From assembly GCA_037447655.1 (NCBI GenBank), contig JBBHKE010001538.1, positions 1 through 62,000 on the forward strand: DNA of 62,000 bases, written 5' to 3'. A program made the translations under genes and the position numbers. The notes under the pieces are model-generated. The model did no database searches, had not been told where the DNA came from, and was given only the letters and a program-made list of their open reading frames with translations. Source of the DNA: Zygnema cylindricum (lineage: Eukaryota; Streptophyta; Zygnematophyceae; Zygnematales; Zygnemataceae). Positions 51,001-62,000 of this stretch are shown piece after piece; position 1 is the stretch's first letter, and each line of letters opens with the position of its first letter.

Positions 51001-52371
51001 ATAACACAATCGAGCGCTACAAGGCCCGACTAGTGGCAAAGGGATTTACACAAAAGGAGGGAATTGACTACGAGGAAACCTTTGCCCCGGTGGTCAGATT
51101 TCCCTCCGTCCGCATACTTCTCAGCCTGGCAGCAGCGGAAGACATGGAAGTGCACCAGATAGACATCAAAACAGCCTTTTTGCATGGAGAATTGGAAGAG
51201 GAGATCTTCATGCGACAACTCGAAGGGTTTGTGGAAAAAGGAGAGGAGAGTAAGGTATGTCGGCTGATTAAATCTCTTTATGGTTTGAAACAGGCGCCTC
51301 GACAGTGGAATAAGAAGCTTGATGAGTTTCTTACTGGTCTGGGATATATCCGGATCAGCTCAGATCACTCAATCTATGTTTTCGAAGATGAGGAAGGTTT
51401 TATATTTATTGCAATTTATCTTAATGATTTGCTTCTTTTAAGTAAATCAATGGAAAATATTAATAAACTGAAAACCGATCTTAAGGGGAGATTTGAAATG
51501 AAGGATATGGGGGAAGCAAAATATATTTTGGGAATTCAAGTAGAGAGAGACTGAAAAAGAAAAATTATAAGATTGACTCAAAAAGAAGCCATAGGGAACA
51601 TGCTTGAAAAATTTCAAATGGATAAAGCTAATAGTTGTACAACTCCAATGGAATTGAAGAAGGGAAGTGAGGGGAGTGAGGAAGAAGGAGTCATAGTCTT
51701 AGACGAGGAATTATCTCCTGAAGAACATAACAGGCAAGTAGTGGGAAGTCTAATCTATTTTATGAATTGTACCCGGCCGGATTTAGCTGCAGCTGTAGGA
51801 GTGCTGAGTAGAAGTCTAAATGCTCCCACTAAGAAGGATTAGGAGGCAGCTAAGAGAGTCCTTAGATATTTGATAGGAACTAGGGATCTATCGTTGCATT
51901 TGGGTGGGGAGAATACTGACATCACTACTTGGAGTGATGCCAGTTATAATGATGCTCCGATGAGGAGATGCACTTATGGATATGTATTATATGTGGGTGA
52001 TGGGGCTTGCTGTTGGAGTAGCAAACAACAAAAAGTTATTGCTTAGTCCACTATGGAGGCTGAGTATATGTCCTCTTGCTATGCTGTAAAAGAATTTATG
52101 TGGGTCAAGTCTTTGCTTGGTGAGCTTGGTCACCTTAAGAGTGGTGTGCAGAATTATTTTTGTGATAATCAGGCAGCAATCGCTATTTCTGCCAATCCTA
52201 AACATCATTTTATACCCAAACACATGGACATTAGACTCAGCTTTGTTAGAGAGAAAGTAGAAAAAAAAAATCAGTTTAGAGTACCGACTAGATAATGAGA
52301 TGGTAGCATATATGATGACCAAACCTGTGCCTTCTCTTAAGCTAATTTTCTACGAGAGAAGTGTGGTCTGA
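48080..52371 (+). pseudogene. Disrupted copia gag-pol
   Basis: Gag from 48080 has a UBN2-type region and the zinc knuckle CHFCKKPGHYMAEC (about 48952-48993). The protease motif is WIIDSGAS (about 49204-49227). GAG-pre-integrase shows MWHKRLGHL and CSGCAQGK. The integrase core shows HTDIWGP, RSDNGGEY and a Glu region (about 49797-50090). Reverse transcriptase follows (about 50985-51550), then RNase H with MEAEYMS (about 52053). In-frame stops lie at 48497, 50973, 51552, 51840 and 52045, with apparent frameshifts near 49470, 50335 and in the A-run at about 52262. The reverse transcriptase box normally reading YVDD reads YLND here, so a catalytic aspartate is lost. The element cannot make its own proteins. 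Confidence 0.93.
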
Positions 52372-52401
52372 AATTAAAGATTGACTAGAAAATAAGGGGA
52401 A

Positions 52402-53456
52402 TCTAGAAATTAATGGTCCGTTTAAATTATTTTCTAGGTCTAAATAGAAATATAGAAAGATGTCGAGGCAGTCTACCTCTAACTTCTCTCTCCAACTCTC
52501 AAACTTGTCGCAGTCACTGAGAAATTGGATAGGAAGCTAGAGCCATGGCTACCTAGGCTATCCTCAGGTTTACTGGAAATTTATATTAATCTAGGGATTA
52601 ATTACTAAAAGGTATGTGCTGGCGACATGATTTGATCCTGGTACCTGCTGGCCTTCAGTGAGTAGATAGCCGGTAGCCTTAGCCATTAAGTCTAGAAGTA
52701 GTGTTACGTAGTATATAGTACAATAATTATTTAAACATGTACACGTAAGATAAGTCATTTAACTATAACTGTTAACGTGATACATAGATATGGTAGTGTA
52801 AAAGTACGAATTGCGGTACGGATAAGAAATCAATACCGCGCATTGATTTCGTAAGCGAAACAAATACCGCGCATGTATTTATTACGGCTACGATCAAATG
52901 CGAGTTTAATCGGACGGCCGGAATTAGCGCGGAGATCGCGGAAGGAGAATTCGGCGGTTTGTGGGCATCGCCACATCGGATGACACGTGGCGAAGTTACA
53001 TTGGAGCGCGGCATCTCCGAGGATTAAAGGAGCGAATCCGGACATACCACGTTTCGACATTTAAGGCATGTCGTACAGTGTCCGTACATAAAGTACACCG
53101 GCAGCTATACTTTTGCGTACGGAACTGTAATCTGATTGGTTCCGTACATCAGTAGATAGAGTCTATGAGAGAGATAGGACTTCGAAAAATTAGAAGATAG
53201 GACCCTCTCTCCCTGAGAGCATCTGTACAAAAGGTCAACTTTGACCCTCCATAACTTACTGCTCAGGGGAGCAAATTCAGAGATTCTTTTTGCTATCGAC
53301 TCAGGGGAGTCTTGTCTTCACAAGGGTGAAGGTGGTCAGAGTTTTTGTCTGCAAGGGTGGCAGTTATTTTTGCTTAAACACAAAGTGGTCAGGATTATCC
53401 TAGATGCTTCTTGGAAGCTGTCCACTCTGAGGACTTATGGAGGTCTCAGAGTTTCA
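52402..53456 (+). repeat. 3' LTR of the copia element
   Basis: Collinear with the 5' LTR but with many substitutions, including a first dinucleotide of TC instead of TG. It ends GTTTCA and is followed by the AAAAC target duplication. Confidence 0.93.
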
Positions 53457-53461
53457 AAAAC

Positions 53462-53953
53462 TACACTGCGAATCGCTATTAGCGTACATGACGCTAATTG
53501 GGGTACCTCTTTTATTTCGGCAAATTCTCAAATAGAACAAAGTACGCTAAATGTTTTTGAACGTTATTTGAGGTACCCCGCTCAATACAGTTCATAACTG
53601 TAATTAAGTGCCCTTTTAAATAGTGTGGTGTACGGACTGTCATATCTGTACTATTTTGTACCTTTTTAAATATAAAAGTACAGAAAATTTAATAATATGT
53701 AATTGCGTAAATATTTTCCGGCATACGCGGATGCCAAAAAAACGCGACGGCGTACGATTTTAACAATTTCGTACATCTACATGTTTTAATGTGGACATAT
53801 TATGTGCCGAAATTTTTACAAAGCAATTTACAAATTAGAGTTAATGATAAATTAGTATCATTGTGTACCCTAAAAAACCCAATTTACCGTAAAGTACGCT
53901 AATTGTTTCATTACGCTATCTATTTTATTACGCTAATAGCGATTCAGGGTGTA
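53462..53953. mobile_element. TA-flanked miniature element (family 3-like)
   Basis: It starts TACACTGCGAATCGCTATTAG and ends CTAATAGCGATTCAGGGTGTA. Its right TA is the first dinucleotide of a hAT-like element at 53952, so it landed exactly on that element's terminus. The copia element inserted at its left edge. Confidence 0.83.
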
Positions 53954-54365
53954 GTGTTGGGTATCGAGGACCTTTTGCCGATATTCGATATATATCGAAT
54001 TTCTGGTACGCGATAATCGATATATCTCTTCGATATATCGAAAATAAAAATATCGCGATATATCGCCAATAAATCATATCGGCAATATATCAGGCATTAA
54101 AAAAAAAATGAAAAATTTCACAGGTCTCCAAAGTCACGTGCCTTCGGACAAGGTGACCGTAAAATCTTTGCAGAAAAGAAATACGGTTTTTTCCTAAAAG
54201 TCAGCAGAGTGAAGGAGATCTCTGAGGTACATTGACGCGGTACACTTGCGAAGTACACGTACCTAATACGCAAGTACGGATTTCCATACGAAAATGGTCG
54301 GTTTCGAAATCTTTGACGATTTTAGAGATTTGATAGTTTTTCAGGAAAACGACAGGAAAAAACCC
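53952..54365. mobile_element. hAT-like element, left end and interior only
   Basis: It starts TAGTGTTGGGTATCGAGGACC with CGATATATCG motifs, as in the elements at 6239 and 10582. The interior near 54119-54330 matches 7370-7605 in reverse. I could not find the right terminus, so the end coordinate is approximate. Confidence 0.65.
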
Positions 54366-54419
54366 TTACTTAGGCACATGGAGACGCACCCTAAGGACGA
54401 AATCGTAACTTACGCTTCT

Positions 54420-55090
54420 GACGATCGTATATGTCAACAATACCTGTGATGGCTGTCAACGTCTACAATCTGTGGTCACACGTTATTTTTTGGAACTGCT
54501 TTGTGACGTCGAATATCTTACCGTGACATTGTAGACGTACCGCCTTCCAACCTGTGCAATTTCACAGTTGAAGAAGATGTGATTTGCCTTCGCGTCGCAT
54601 GTCCGGTCGACGTGAAATGACATAAGAATTTGGAGACCCTTGCAAAAAAAAAATCCGTACTGGACGAAAACGGACAAAACCTAACAAATTGTGTACTTTT
54701 CTTTGTTGTATTGAACGCAAACAAACAAAACATAGCGAATTCTGTACGTTGTCCTTGGAAATTGTATGAAATTTTTCGAAAATTAGGGCACGTGCGAATG
54801 TATGTTCCTATTTGTTTATCGAAAATACATAGTTTTAAAACACATCGCGCATGTGTTTAAAACGTAAGGTTGAAGATGACGTTTTTTGTCTTGGAAGTGG
54901 GTCGAAAAACACAAGACGACAAATTTTCGTACATCCTAAGCTCGAGGATGACTCAAATTGTACTATACAAATTTGCGATTCCTTCGTACGGTTGCAACTT
55001 CGGCAGTACGGCGCTAAGTTTTACAGGAAAAGGACAGAGAAAAACCCTTACTTATGCACATGGGGTCATATCCTTAGAAATAGTATCGTG
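54420..55090. repeat. Interspersed repeat shared with 8945-9590
   Basis: Collinear with the block at 8945-9590 in the same orientation, including GTCGAAAAACACAAGACGAC, TTCGTACATCCTAAG and the CTTATGCACATGGGGTC end. No coding capacity recognised. Confidence 0.7.
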
Positions 55091-55192
55091 CAATAACTAG
55101 GGCGTCCGGAAAATAAGGAGGTGATTTACACGATTGGAGTTTGTATTTATTTGCAGTCGACGTCAGTAAAGTGTATCAGGGCTACAATACAG

Positions 55193-55697
55193 TACACCGC
55201 GCATCGTAATTAGAGTAATGAAAAAATTAGAGTAAAAAAAGAGAAAAAAATAATTAGAGTAATTTACTCTAATTTATGTGATAGAACTGTTTCAAAAAGG
55301 AATTTACTCTCATTTATGCGGTGTACTCTAATTTGGCAAGCCAATATCCTCTACTGTAAATAATGTAGTTGTACAGAATTTGACAAAACGTACAGTTTAT
55401 CGTCACTATGACGTTTGCACTAAGTGGTTTGTTAAAACGCAGTTACATGATAATGGCCTGTATTAAATCATTATTTGTACTTTTTTACTAATAAAAGTAC
55501 AATTCTGCACGGTCGGACGTCGTCCGTACTCCACACTATTTAAAAAGAACATATATTAGAATTAAAAACGCTAATTAAACCTTACCTTAAATAGAATAAT
55601 GAAAAAATTAGAATCATTTACTCTATTTGATGTAATAAAGTCGAAATTTTGATCTACCGAATTAGAGTAATTTACTCTAATTACGATTCGCGGTGTA
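55193..55697. mobile_element. TA-flanked miniature element (family 2)
   Basis: It starts TACACCGCGCATCGTAATTA and ends TACGATTCGCGGTGTA; the interior is collinear with 19017-19528. Its right TA is also the left TA of the next element. Confidence 0.88.
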
Positions 55698-56257
55698 CAC
55701 CTCCAATCGCTATTAGCGTTGTGTACGCTAATTCCGTCCCACTTTTTTTTTTTTTTTCTCCATTAGCGTAGTTCATTCTATTTTTTTCTTTACTCTATTC
55801 AGGGTTAATTTTTAAGTACCGTACAAAACGGAAGTACGTCATTTTTTATATAGTTTGGTGTACGGTCATATTCAAATCGTACAAAACGTACCTTTTTAAG
55901 TGAAAAAGTACAGCTACTTTTGTTTCGTAGCCGAGAACACATGAGAATGTGCGGTCTAAAAAGGGGATCAAATCGGGTTGTCAAATATCACGTTCGCATA
56001 TATTCGTCCAACAACCACGTTTCGACTGTGTGAACGTACGATTTGTGTACGATTTGTCAGATTTTATACAAGTACTTATATTAGTGTAAGCATGTTTGCG
56101 ACCGACATTTACTTTTTTCAAAGACCCAAATTAGAATTATTAAACAATTAGAATGTATGTTTTTTTTCAAAATTTTCAAATTCTTAATTAGCGTAAACCA
56201 CGGTAATTATTCATATACGTTAAATAAACTTCTACGCTAATAGCGATTGGCGGTGTA
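55696..56257. mobile_element. TA-flanked miniature element (family 3)
   Basis: It starts TACACCTCCAATCGCTATTAG and ends AATAGCGATTGGCGGTGTA. The terminal regions match 10054-10272, but the interior is longer. It abuts the family-2 element with a shared TA. Confidence 0.85.
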
Positions 56258-56261
56258 CCCT

Positions 56262-56985
56262 ACTCGCTGTCTTTCGATGCGGACAAATCCGGACCCGAGG
56301 CTACACGTGACACGTTTCGATACAAAAGTACACGCTATTTAGTGTTTTGGTGCTTCTGCAAAACCGTACAAGCCGGCTATTGTCGGTGAGAAAAAACATT
56401 TCATAGCCACGAGAAAAGGAGAGGTCAAGGAGTTGCCAATTCGGATAAGGAATCAGATTTTGTACGAGCGAGCATGCTTATCCGTCCGTACGACTTCTGC
56501 GCAGATTTTGTCGTCGAGCCAGAGCCTTGCACGGTTCATGCATGAGCTCGAAAGTCGAAACCATTGGCGTCAGTGACACAGATGAGATGTACAGCCGCCG
56601 TACTAAAGTACAGTATGAAACACATTTTGTTTTGTTCTAGCCAATAGGGTTACAATTGTTATGATAGCATGCCATTGGCGTCGGTGACGGCATGTGCTTA
56701 AGGTTACAGCTGAGGTGTACATCCGTACTAGGGTAACAGTAATAAGTACATTCAATATTTTTAGTCCTGGTTCTCACGGGTGCGGCTTTTGTTCATCTGG
56801 TGTGCGGTATAGCGTTGACCTGTACTTGTGTACGGAAGGCCAGGGAGGAGAAGAGGGGGGAGAGGAGGGTGTTGCCGCGCCATCTGTGACGTACGAAAAT
56901 GATAAAAAAAGTTTTGATTTTGTAAACCCTTTTTCGAGGGCGAAACGAAGTGTAGTGCGACGATATACAAAATCAAGATAGTTCA
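56262..56985 (+). repeat. Interspersed repeat, inverted partner of 4590-5885
   Basis: Blocks at 56400-56560 and 56775-56900 match 5600-5765 and 4610-4730 in reverse complement. The copy runs into the assembly gap, so its right end is unknown. Confidence 0.65.
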
Positions 56986-56986
56986 A

Positions 56987-56996
56987 NNNNNNNNNN
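56987..56996. other. Assembly gap (ten N)
   Basis: Ten undetermined bases directly before a long simple-sequence tract. The true gap length is unknown and distances across it are unreliable. Confidence 0.99.
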
Positions 56997-58760
56997 GACA
57001 GATGAAGAGGGAGTAGGAGAAGAACAAGGAGTATGAAACGGAGAGGGAGAGGTAGAGCCAAACGGAGATGGAGAGTGAGGTGGAGAGGGAGGTGAGGATA
57101 ACAGACAAGGAGAGGGAGGGAGAGGGAGAGGTGGAGTGAGAGGTAGAGGCAAACCGAGATGGAGAGGGAGAGGCAAAGTATGAGGAACAAGAAGAGGATG
57201 AGGGAGAAGTAGACAGAAGAAGAAGGGGAGGAAGAGGCAAACCGAGAGGGGTAGTGGGAGAGTCAAACTAGTGATGAAAGCGGGAGAGGATTGGATAGAC
57301 GGAAAAAGAGCGTGAAGAGGAGGCAAATCGTGAGGGAAAGAGAGAGGGAGACAGACAAAGAGAGAGGGAGAGAGCAAATTGTGAGGTAGAGGAAGAGGTA
57401 GACGGAGACGGGGAGGAGGTGGCAGATTAAGAGGGAAACGGAGATGGAGAGGGAGATGTAAACCAAGAGGGAGAGGAAGAGGGAGAGGGAGAGGAAGATT
57501 GAGAGGTAGAAAAAAAAGAGGGAGACGGAGAGGGGTGGCAGAATGAGAGGGAGAAGGAGATGGAAATGGAGGTAAATTGAGAGGGAGAGGAAGAGGGAGA
57601 GGGAGAGGAAAGGGGAGAGAGGGGTGGCAGATTGAGAGGGAGACGGAGAGGGGTTCGCAGATAGAGACGGAGACAAAATTTACGACGGAGAGGCAATCTG
57701 ACAGATAGAGCAAGAGGGAAAGGGAGAGGCAAATTGTAAGGTAGAGGAAGAGGGAGAGGAGAAGGAGAGGGCAATTGAGAGGGAGAGGGGAAGGTTGTTT
57801 GAGAAATAGAGGGAAAGGGAGAGAGAGTGGAAGACTTAGTGGGAGAGGGATAAATACATAGAGGGGGACGGAGCGGGAGAGAGAGAGGCAGATTCTGAGG
57901 GAGAGGGAGATGCAGACTTTTGAACGAGAAGAAGAGGGAGCGGTTGATTATGAGGGATAATGATAGTTAAATGCATATTGAGAGGGAGGGGAAGATGGAA
58001 AGGGAGAGGGAGAGGGTTAGATAAACCGAGAGGGAGAGGGAGAGGGAGAGGGAGATGGAATGGGATTGGGAGAGGCAAACAGGGAAAGAGGAGGAATGGG
58101 AGAGGCAGATTGAGAGAGAGAGGGAACAGGAGAGAGAGCGGCAAATTGAGAGGGAGAAGGAGATGGAGACGGAGAGGGAAACCAAGAGGGAGAGGCAGAT
58201 GGAGATGTAGATTCAAAGGGAGAGTTCGAGGGAAAAAAAGAGGGAGAGAAAGAGGAAGAGGGAGATGGAGGTATAGTGTTGAGGGGCTAACCGGGAGAGA
58301 GAGGGAATGGGAGAAGAGGATTGAGAGGAAGAGGGAGAGGGAGAAGAGAGCGAGAGGAAGATTGAGAGGGAGAGAGAGAGGAAGAGGGAGATAGATAGAA
58401 AAGGAGGGATAGGGAGAGGGAGAGAGAGATAGAGGTGAGTTGGGAGAGGCAAACCGGGAGAAAGAGGGAATGGGAGTGGAGGATCGAGAGGAAGAGGGAG
58501 AGGGAGAGAGAGAGGAAGAGGAAGAGGAAGATGGAGAAGAGAGGGAGAGGGAGGAGGGGGAAAGCCAAATCAAGAGGGAGAGGGAAAAGGATAGGGAGAG
58601 GGATAGGGAAGCGGATAGGGGGAGAGAAAGCGAGAGAGAGGAAAAGGGAGAGGGAAACGAGGGAGAGGAGAGGGAGAGGGAGAAGGTTGATAAATAGAGA
58701 GGGAGAGGGAGAGGGAGAGAGAAAACAACAACTTTTCGATAAAATGAGAGGAAAAAAGGA
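56997..58760. repeat. 1.7-kb GGGAGA purine tract
   Basis: Nearly all purine on the plus strand, with imperfect GGGAGAGGGAGA units and interspersed AGGCAAA and AGGCAGATT spacers. Open frames on both strands (Ser/Leu/Pro-rich or Arg/Gly/Glu-rich) are artefacts. It degrades gradually to GAAAAA-rich sequence up to about 58960. Confidence 0.93.
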
Positions 58761-58964
58761 GTTAGAAATTGAGAAAGGGAGAAAGGGATAAAGAAAGGAA
58801 AAAAGGTATAGAGGGAGTGTGCAACAAAAACTGAAAGATGTTGAGAGAGTAAAAAAGGGAGAGGGGTATAGACGAAATGAAAAGGAAAAATGGAAAAATG
58901 TTGTTTGGAAGATGGATAGAAAGGAATAGAGGTAGATGTTAAGAAATCTTGAAAGAAAAATGGA

Positions 58965-59564
58965 GAAAAAGTTACTTGTTGGAAATAATGCTGAAAAGCA
59001 TTTTTTCGACGTCTTGGGGATTCAACTCTTCTCTCTATCTTTAAACTCCACGATCATGTAGTTGATTACTTGCACGCATCTTTTAAAAACGTTACTATCC
59101 AAGCGAGAATCCTTTGAAAAAGGTGAAAAGGATGCAATTAAGGCTCATGAATGTACATTTTTTTTTTTTGTACATGATCTACGTTTTTTTTACAACCAGA
59201 GAGTTTATGTAGGTGATGAGTTGGCCACGTGCAACAAGAACGAGAGTCAATTATATGACGTTTTTTGTCCGTTAATTAGGTTTTTAGTTCATTTTGGATT
59301 CAATTGAACTCTTATATGTGGTCGTTTTGGACTTTTGTCTCCCAAACAGCAACCATAATGTAAATGTACTCTAATGACACATTTTAATTGCAACCTTATT
59401 AGAGTAAAGGAACCATATTAATGTAAATTTACTAAAATAAAACAGTGAACGGCGTCTTTTAAACGTTAAAAAAACATAGATTAAGGTTAACGTACCTAAA
59501 TTATTGTTATCCTTATTAGCGTAAAGAGTAAGGTTGCGTTTTGGGAAACAATCCGACGCGAAGC
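58965..59564. other. AT-rich intergenic DNA, nothing recognised
   Basis: No domain or repeat boundary was seen; short frames only. Confidence 0.4.
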
Positions 59565-59777
59565 TACACCGTGTATCGCTATTAGGGTTAATGATTTTTT
59601 CGCCACTTAAAACATATTTTCTCCGTACACACTTTTCAATCTGAGACCTCCAATCAAAAGCTGAGAATCTTACCTTTCAATTGAAATCGTCAGATCTTCA
59701 ATCCGACATGCGTGTACGGCGAAAAGAAGTTTTGATTGGCAAAAAAAACATAAACGCTAATAGCGATTCACGGTGTA
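59565..59777 (+). mobile_element. TA-flanked foldback miniature element (family 1)
   Basis: It starts TACACCGTGTATCGCTATTAG and ends CTAATAGCGATTCACGGTGTA, with the inner CGCCACTTAAAACATATTTT segment shared with 38798-39018 and 8061-8321. Confidence 0.9.
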
Positions 59778-59870
59778 CTTCACAATCGCGATTCGGTGTA
59801 CGTTTTGTCAGATTTAAAGATTGCAACCTATTATAGTGTGAATATTTTAGTCGCGGCTACTACACCGCGA

Positions 59871-60915
59871 ATCGTAATTAGAGTAAGGGCATGGTTACAT
59901 CAGGAGGTCTCTGTAATAGTACGGACAGCAAAATTTATGTATTATAGAGGCCTCGGTTACATCGCGTATCGTCTGTAAATAAGATTTTACATTCGTGTTC
60001 TGATTTGAGTGGTTTCACGTAAGTCGACGATCAAATCTCTAAAATCGCAAAGATTTGGAAACCGACCACTTTCGTATGAAAATCCATACTTGGGTATTTC
60101 GTACGTGTATTTCGCAAGTGTACCGCGTCAATGTACCTCAAAGATCTCCTTCATTCTGCTGACTTTCAGGAAAAAATCGTAATTCTTTTCGGCAAAAATT
60201 TTACGGTCACCTTATCCGAAGGCACATGACTTTGGGGGCGTGTGATAATTTTCATTTTTCATCGACGCACGTGTCTATCGTCCAGGTGTAGCGAAATGAC
60301 TGGTTCTGTATTGGTGAACCCACCTCCGCGAGGTGGGTTCACCAATACAGAGGCGCATGGAGCGATTGCTTCGCAGATGAAGACCAAAATGTAATCGGAC
60401 GGTCGACGTATTCTCCTGGATACTTGGAGAATCTTAATCTTATTTTCTGTAATGTTGTTTTCAAGAAACCCACGAAAATATTGTACGGCATGGTACGGGC
60501 AAGTACAAAATTCTGTATTAAACCTCACTTTTCGTTTGATGTAACCATACCCTAAATTACTCTAATTCGGTCGCTCGAAATTTCGACTCTATCACATGAA
60601 AATTTTACTTTATTAAGTAAAAAAGTACAAATAATGATTTAATACAGGTCGTTATCATGTAACTTTGTTTTAACAAACCACGCAGTGCAAATGTCATAGT
60701 GACGATAAACTGTACGTTTTGCCAAATTCTGTTTGAATACCTTATTTACAGTAGAGGATATTAGCGTGCCAAATTAGAGTACTTTAATAAACTAGAGTAA
60801 ACTTCATAGTTGAAAGTTTGAAACAGTTATATCACATAAATTAACGTTCATTACTGTAATTGTTTTTTACAGTTTTTGTACTCTAATTTTTTCATTACTT
60901 TAATTACGATTCGCG
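59871..60915 (-). mobile_element. TA-flanked miniature element (family 2), interrupted
   Basis: It starts TACACCGCGAATCGTAATTA and resumes after a nested element at 60553. From there to 60915 it matches 19017-19528 in reverse. The right terminus stops at ATTACGATTCGCG, lacking the final GTGTA. The nested insertion is the PIF-like element at 59887-60552. Confidence 0.82.
59887..60552 (+). mobile_element. PIF/Harbinger-like miniature element (nested)
   Basis: A 666-base element with ends GGGCATGGTTACATCA and TGATGTAACCATACCC, flanked by TAA on both sides (59884-59886 and 60553-60555) inside a family-2 element. It carries a perfect 20-bp hairpin with a 5-base loop at 60306-60350, followed by GCGATTGCTTCGC. 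The left part matches 7246-7605. Confidence 0.9.
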
Positions 60916-61542
60916 AGCCTTGCACAGCGACAACGCCGGCCGTTACGTTTTCAATTACCTGTTAAAAAACAAAATAGCCAGTAGTGTGTCACGTGTAAGA
61001 TCGTGCCCGGATTTGTCCGAATCGGAAGGCAGTGTGTACGGAAACTCTGACGCTCGTAACCGACGTCGACAACCTTCAGTGCCGACAAAGTACAAACTCT
61101 CCCAAAAAAGACAAGTCGTCATTTGTCGTCATCGCCATCTGCGAAAAGGTGTCACCTGTTTGATAAATGTCGGTGGAATCCATCTAAAAGATGACGTGTC
61201 GCAATGTAAATGACAATGAGATATTATCGTCCATGTTTTGCGGACAGGGTATTGGCTGACCAATCGTAAAAATCGATGTACGGATAAAATACATATTTGT
61301 CTCCTTAATTAGAGAACGACGTATATAACGTCCGATCGTTTTATTACGAGTGCGGATAAATTCGGTATTTCTGAAATGATGTGGAACATTTTTTGGCAGC
61401 TATGTCGTGAATTGCTATAATCGCTAAAAAAAAATATTGTTATTAACACTAATTTGAGTTCAAGGCCCTTTGCCAAAAGATAGATTACTCTAATCTATTC
61501 ACTAATGCTAATTCGGGTACACTTTTACCATAGTGTAGCCTC
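60916..61542. repeat. Partial repeat related to 4590-5885
   Basis: The segment GGATTTGTCCGAATCGGAAGGCAG (about 61010) and its surroundings resemble 5850-5880 and, inverted, 56262-56330. The remainder is unassigned. A 97-residue frame at 60920-61213 lies across it and is not considered a gene. Confidence 0.5.
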
Positions 61543-62000
61543 TAGTGTTGGGTATGGGGTAAATTCATATCGCGATAATTTCGATATTCGATATATCGAA
61601 TATCGATCGAGCAGATACCTCAATGTATCGTACCGAGACCAACATAAATTATCGCGATATATATCGCAAAAAATGGATTCCCGTACAGTTAAAGTACGAA
61701 AAATTGTACGGATATATTTTTTTCAAAAAAAAGGTGTAATCTAACTTCGGCGTTAATACTAATTTGTAGTGTTGTGTATCGGTAAAAAACTTATCGCGAT
61801 AACACCGATACCGATAGTTATCGGTTATTGAACGGTCAGAGGTCCCGATATATCGGTCGAAGACCAACAAATTCCATATCGGAGGTAGCTTAAAAAATAT
61901 ATAGTACGCATACTATAGTACTTTGTAATATATTGTTTTACATAATTTACATTATATAGCGTGGAATGCCACGTATAGCAATCTGTTCAGTATCTATTTA
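61543..62000. mobile_element. hAT-like elements, truncated by the window end
   Basis: A left end TAGTGTTGGGTATGGGG at 61543 with CGATATATCGAATATCGATCGAGCAG matches the element at 6239-7753. A second left end TAGTGTTGTGTATCGG at 61767 matches the element at 9604-10055 and continues to the window edge, so it is nested in or adjacent to the first. Confidence 0.75.

Larger units (their letters stand above)
47027..53456 (+). mobile_element. Ty1/copia LTR retrotransposon, full length, inactive
   Basis: Two LTRs of about 1.05 kb (47027-48075 and 52402-53456) flank a single gag-pol reading region in copia order: gag, protease, integrase, reverse transcriptase, RNase H. The 5-base target duplication AAAAC is intact on both sides (47022-47026 and 53457-53461). 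A purine-rich tract (GAAAATAAGGGGA) lies just before the 3' LTR. The LTRs differ at many positions, so the insertion is not recent. It inserted one base from the end of the miniature element at 53462. Confidence 0.95.

Noticed and set aside
56973-58573. Long Ser/Leu/Pro-rich frames (up to about 245 residues) and Arg/Gly-rich frames opposite
   Set aside because: They are translations of a purine-only simple-sequence tract, one crosses the N gap, and all frames are open because the sequence lacks stop codons.

Overview
The window is nuclear DNA from a streptophyte (land plant or charophyte alga). The evidence is five intron-rich or plant-type genes (V-ATPase subunit A, a plant-type ceramide glucosyltransferase, NAA40, an mTERF protein and a plant-type SIS-domain hexulose-phosphate isomerase) together with a Ty1/copia retrotransposon and dense DNA-transposon debris in AT-rich DNA. 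I cannot name the species. There are no bacterial operons, rRNA, tRNA or CRISPR arrays that I could recognise. One 10-base assembly gap lies at 56987-56996.

Layout: 1-12900 is almost entirely repeats: an LTR end, low-complexity purine/pyrimidine tracts, tandem repeats, nested hAT-like, PIF/Harbinger-like and TA-flanked miniature elements, and a broken inverted copy of the 5' part of the hexulose-phosphate isomerase gene. 13161-17361 (minus) carries the mTERF gene with possible small downstream exons. 17500-20270 is again miniature elements. 20275-23282 (plus) is NAA40, reconstructed in seven coding exons. 25588-32491 (minus) is V-ATPase subunit A, complete in 20 coding exons (624 aa). It sits head-to-head, about 700 bp away, with ceramide glucosyltransferase at 33196-38401 (plus, 13 exons). 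38400-43030 is mostly uninformative sequence and repeats. 43954/44023-44754 (plus) is the two-exon SIS isomerase. 45900-62000 is a mosaic of transposons: a PIF-like element, a full-length but dead copia element with 1.05-kb LTRs (47027-53456), several TA-flanked miniature elements, a 1.7-kb GGGAGA-type tract next to the gap, and truncated hAT-like elements.

The host genes are unrelated housekeeping functions: vacuolar proton pumping, sphingolipid glucosylation, histone N-terminal acetylation, organellar gene expression and sugar phosphate isomerisation. No new gene system was found. The most interesting material is the transposon archaeology: clean target-site duplications define several families, one insertion can be compared with its empty site, and TA-flanked miniature elements repeatedly sit exactly on the terminal TA of other elements. 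Two GC-AG introns and an inverted duplication of a gene's 5' region are also notable. All exon models were made by eye from reading frame, splice sites and remembered family sequences; no alignment program or database was run.
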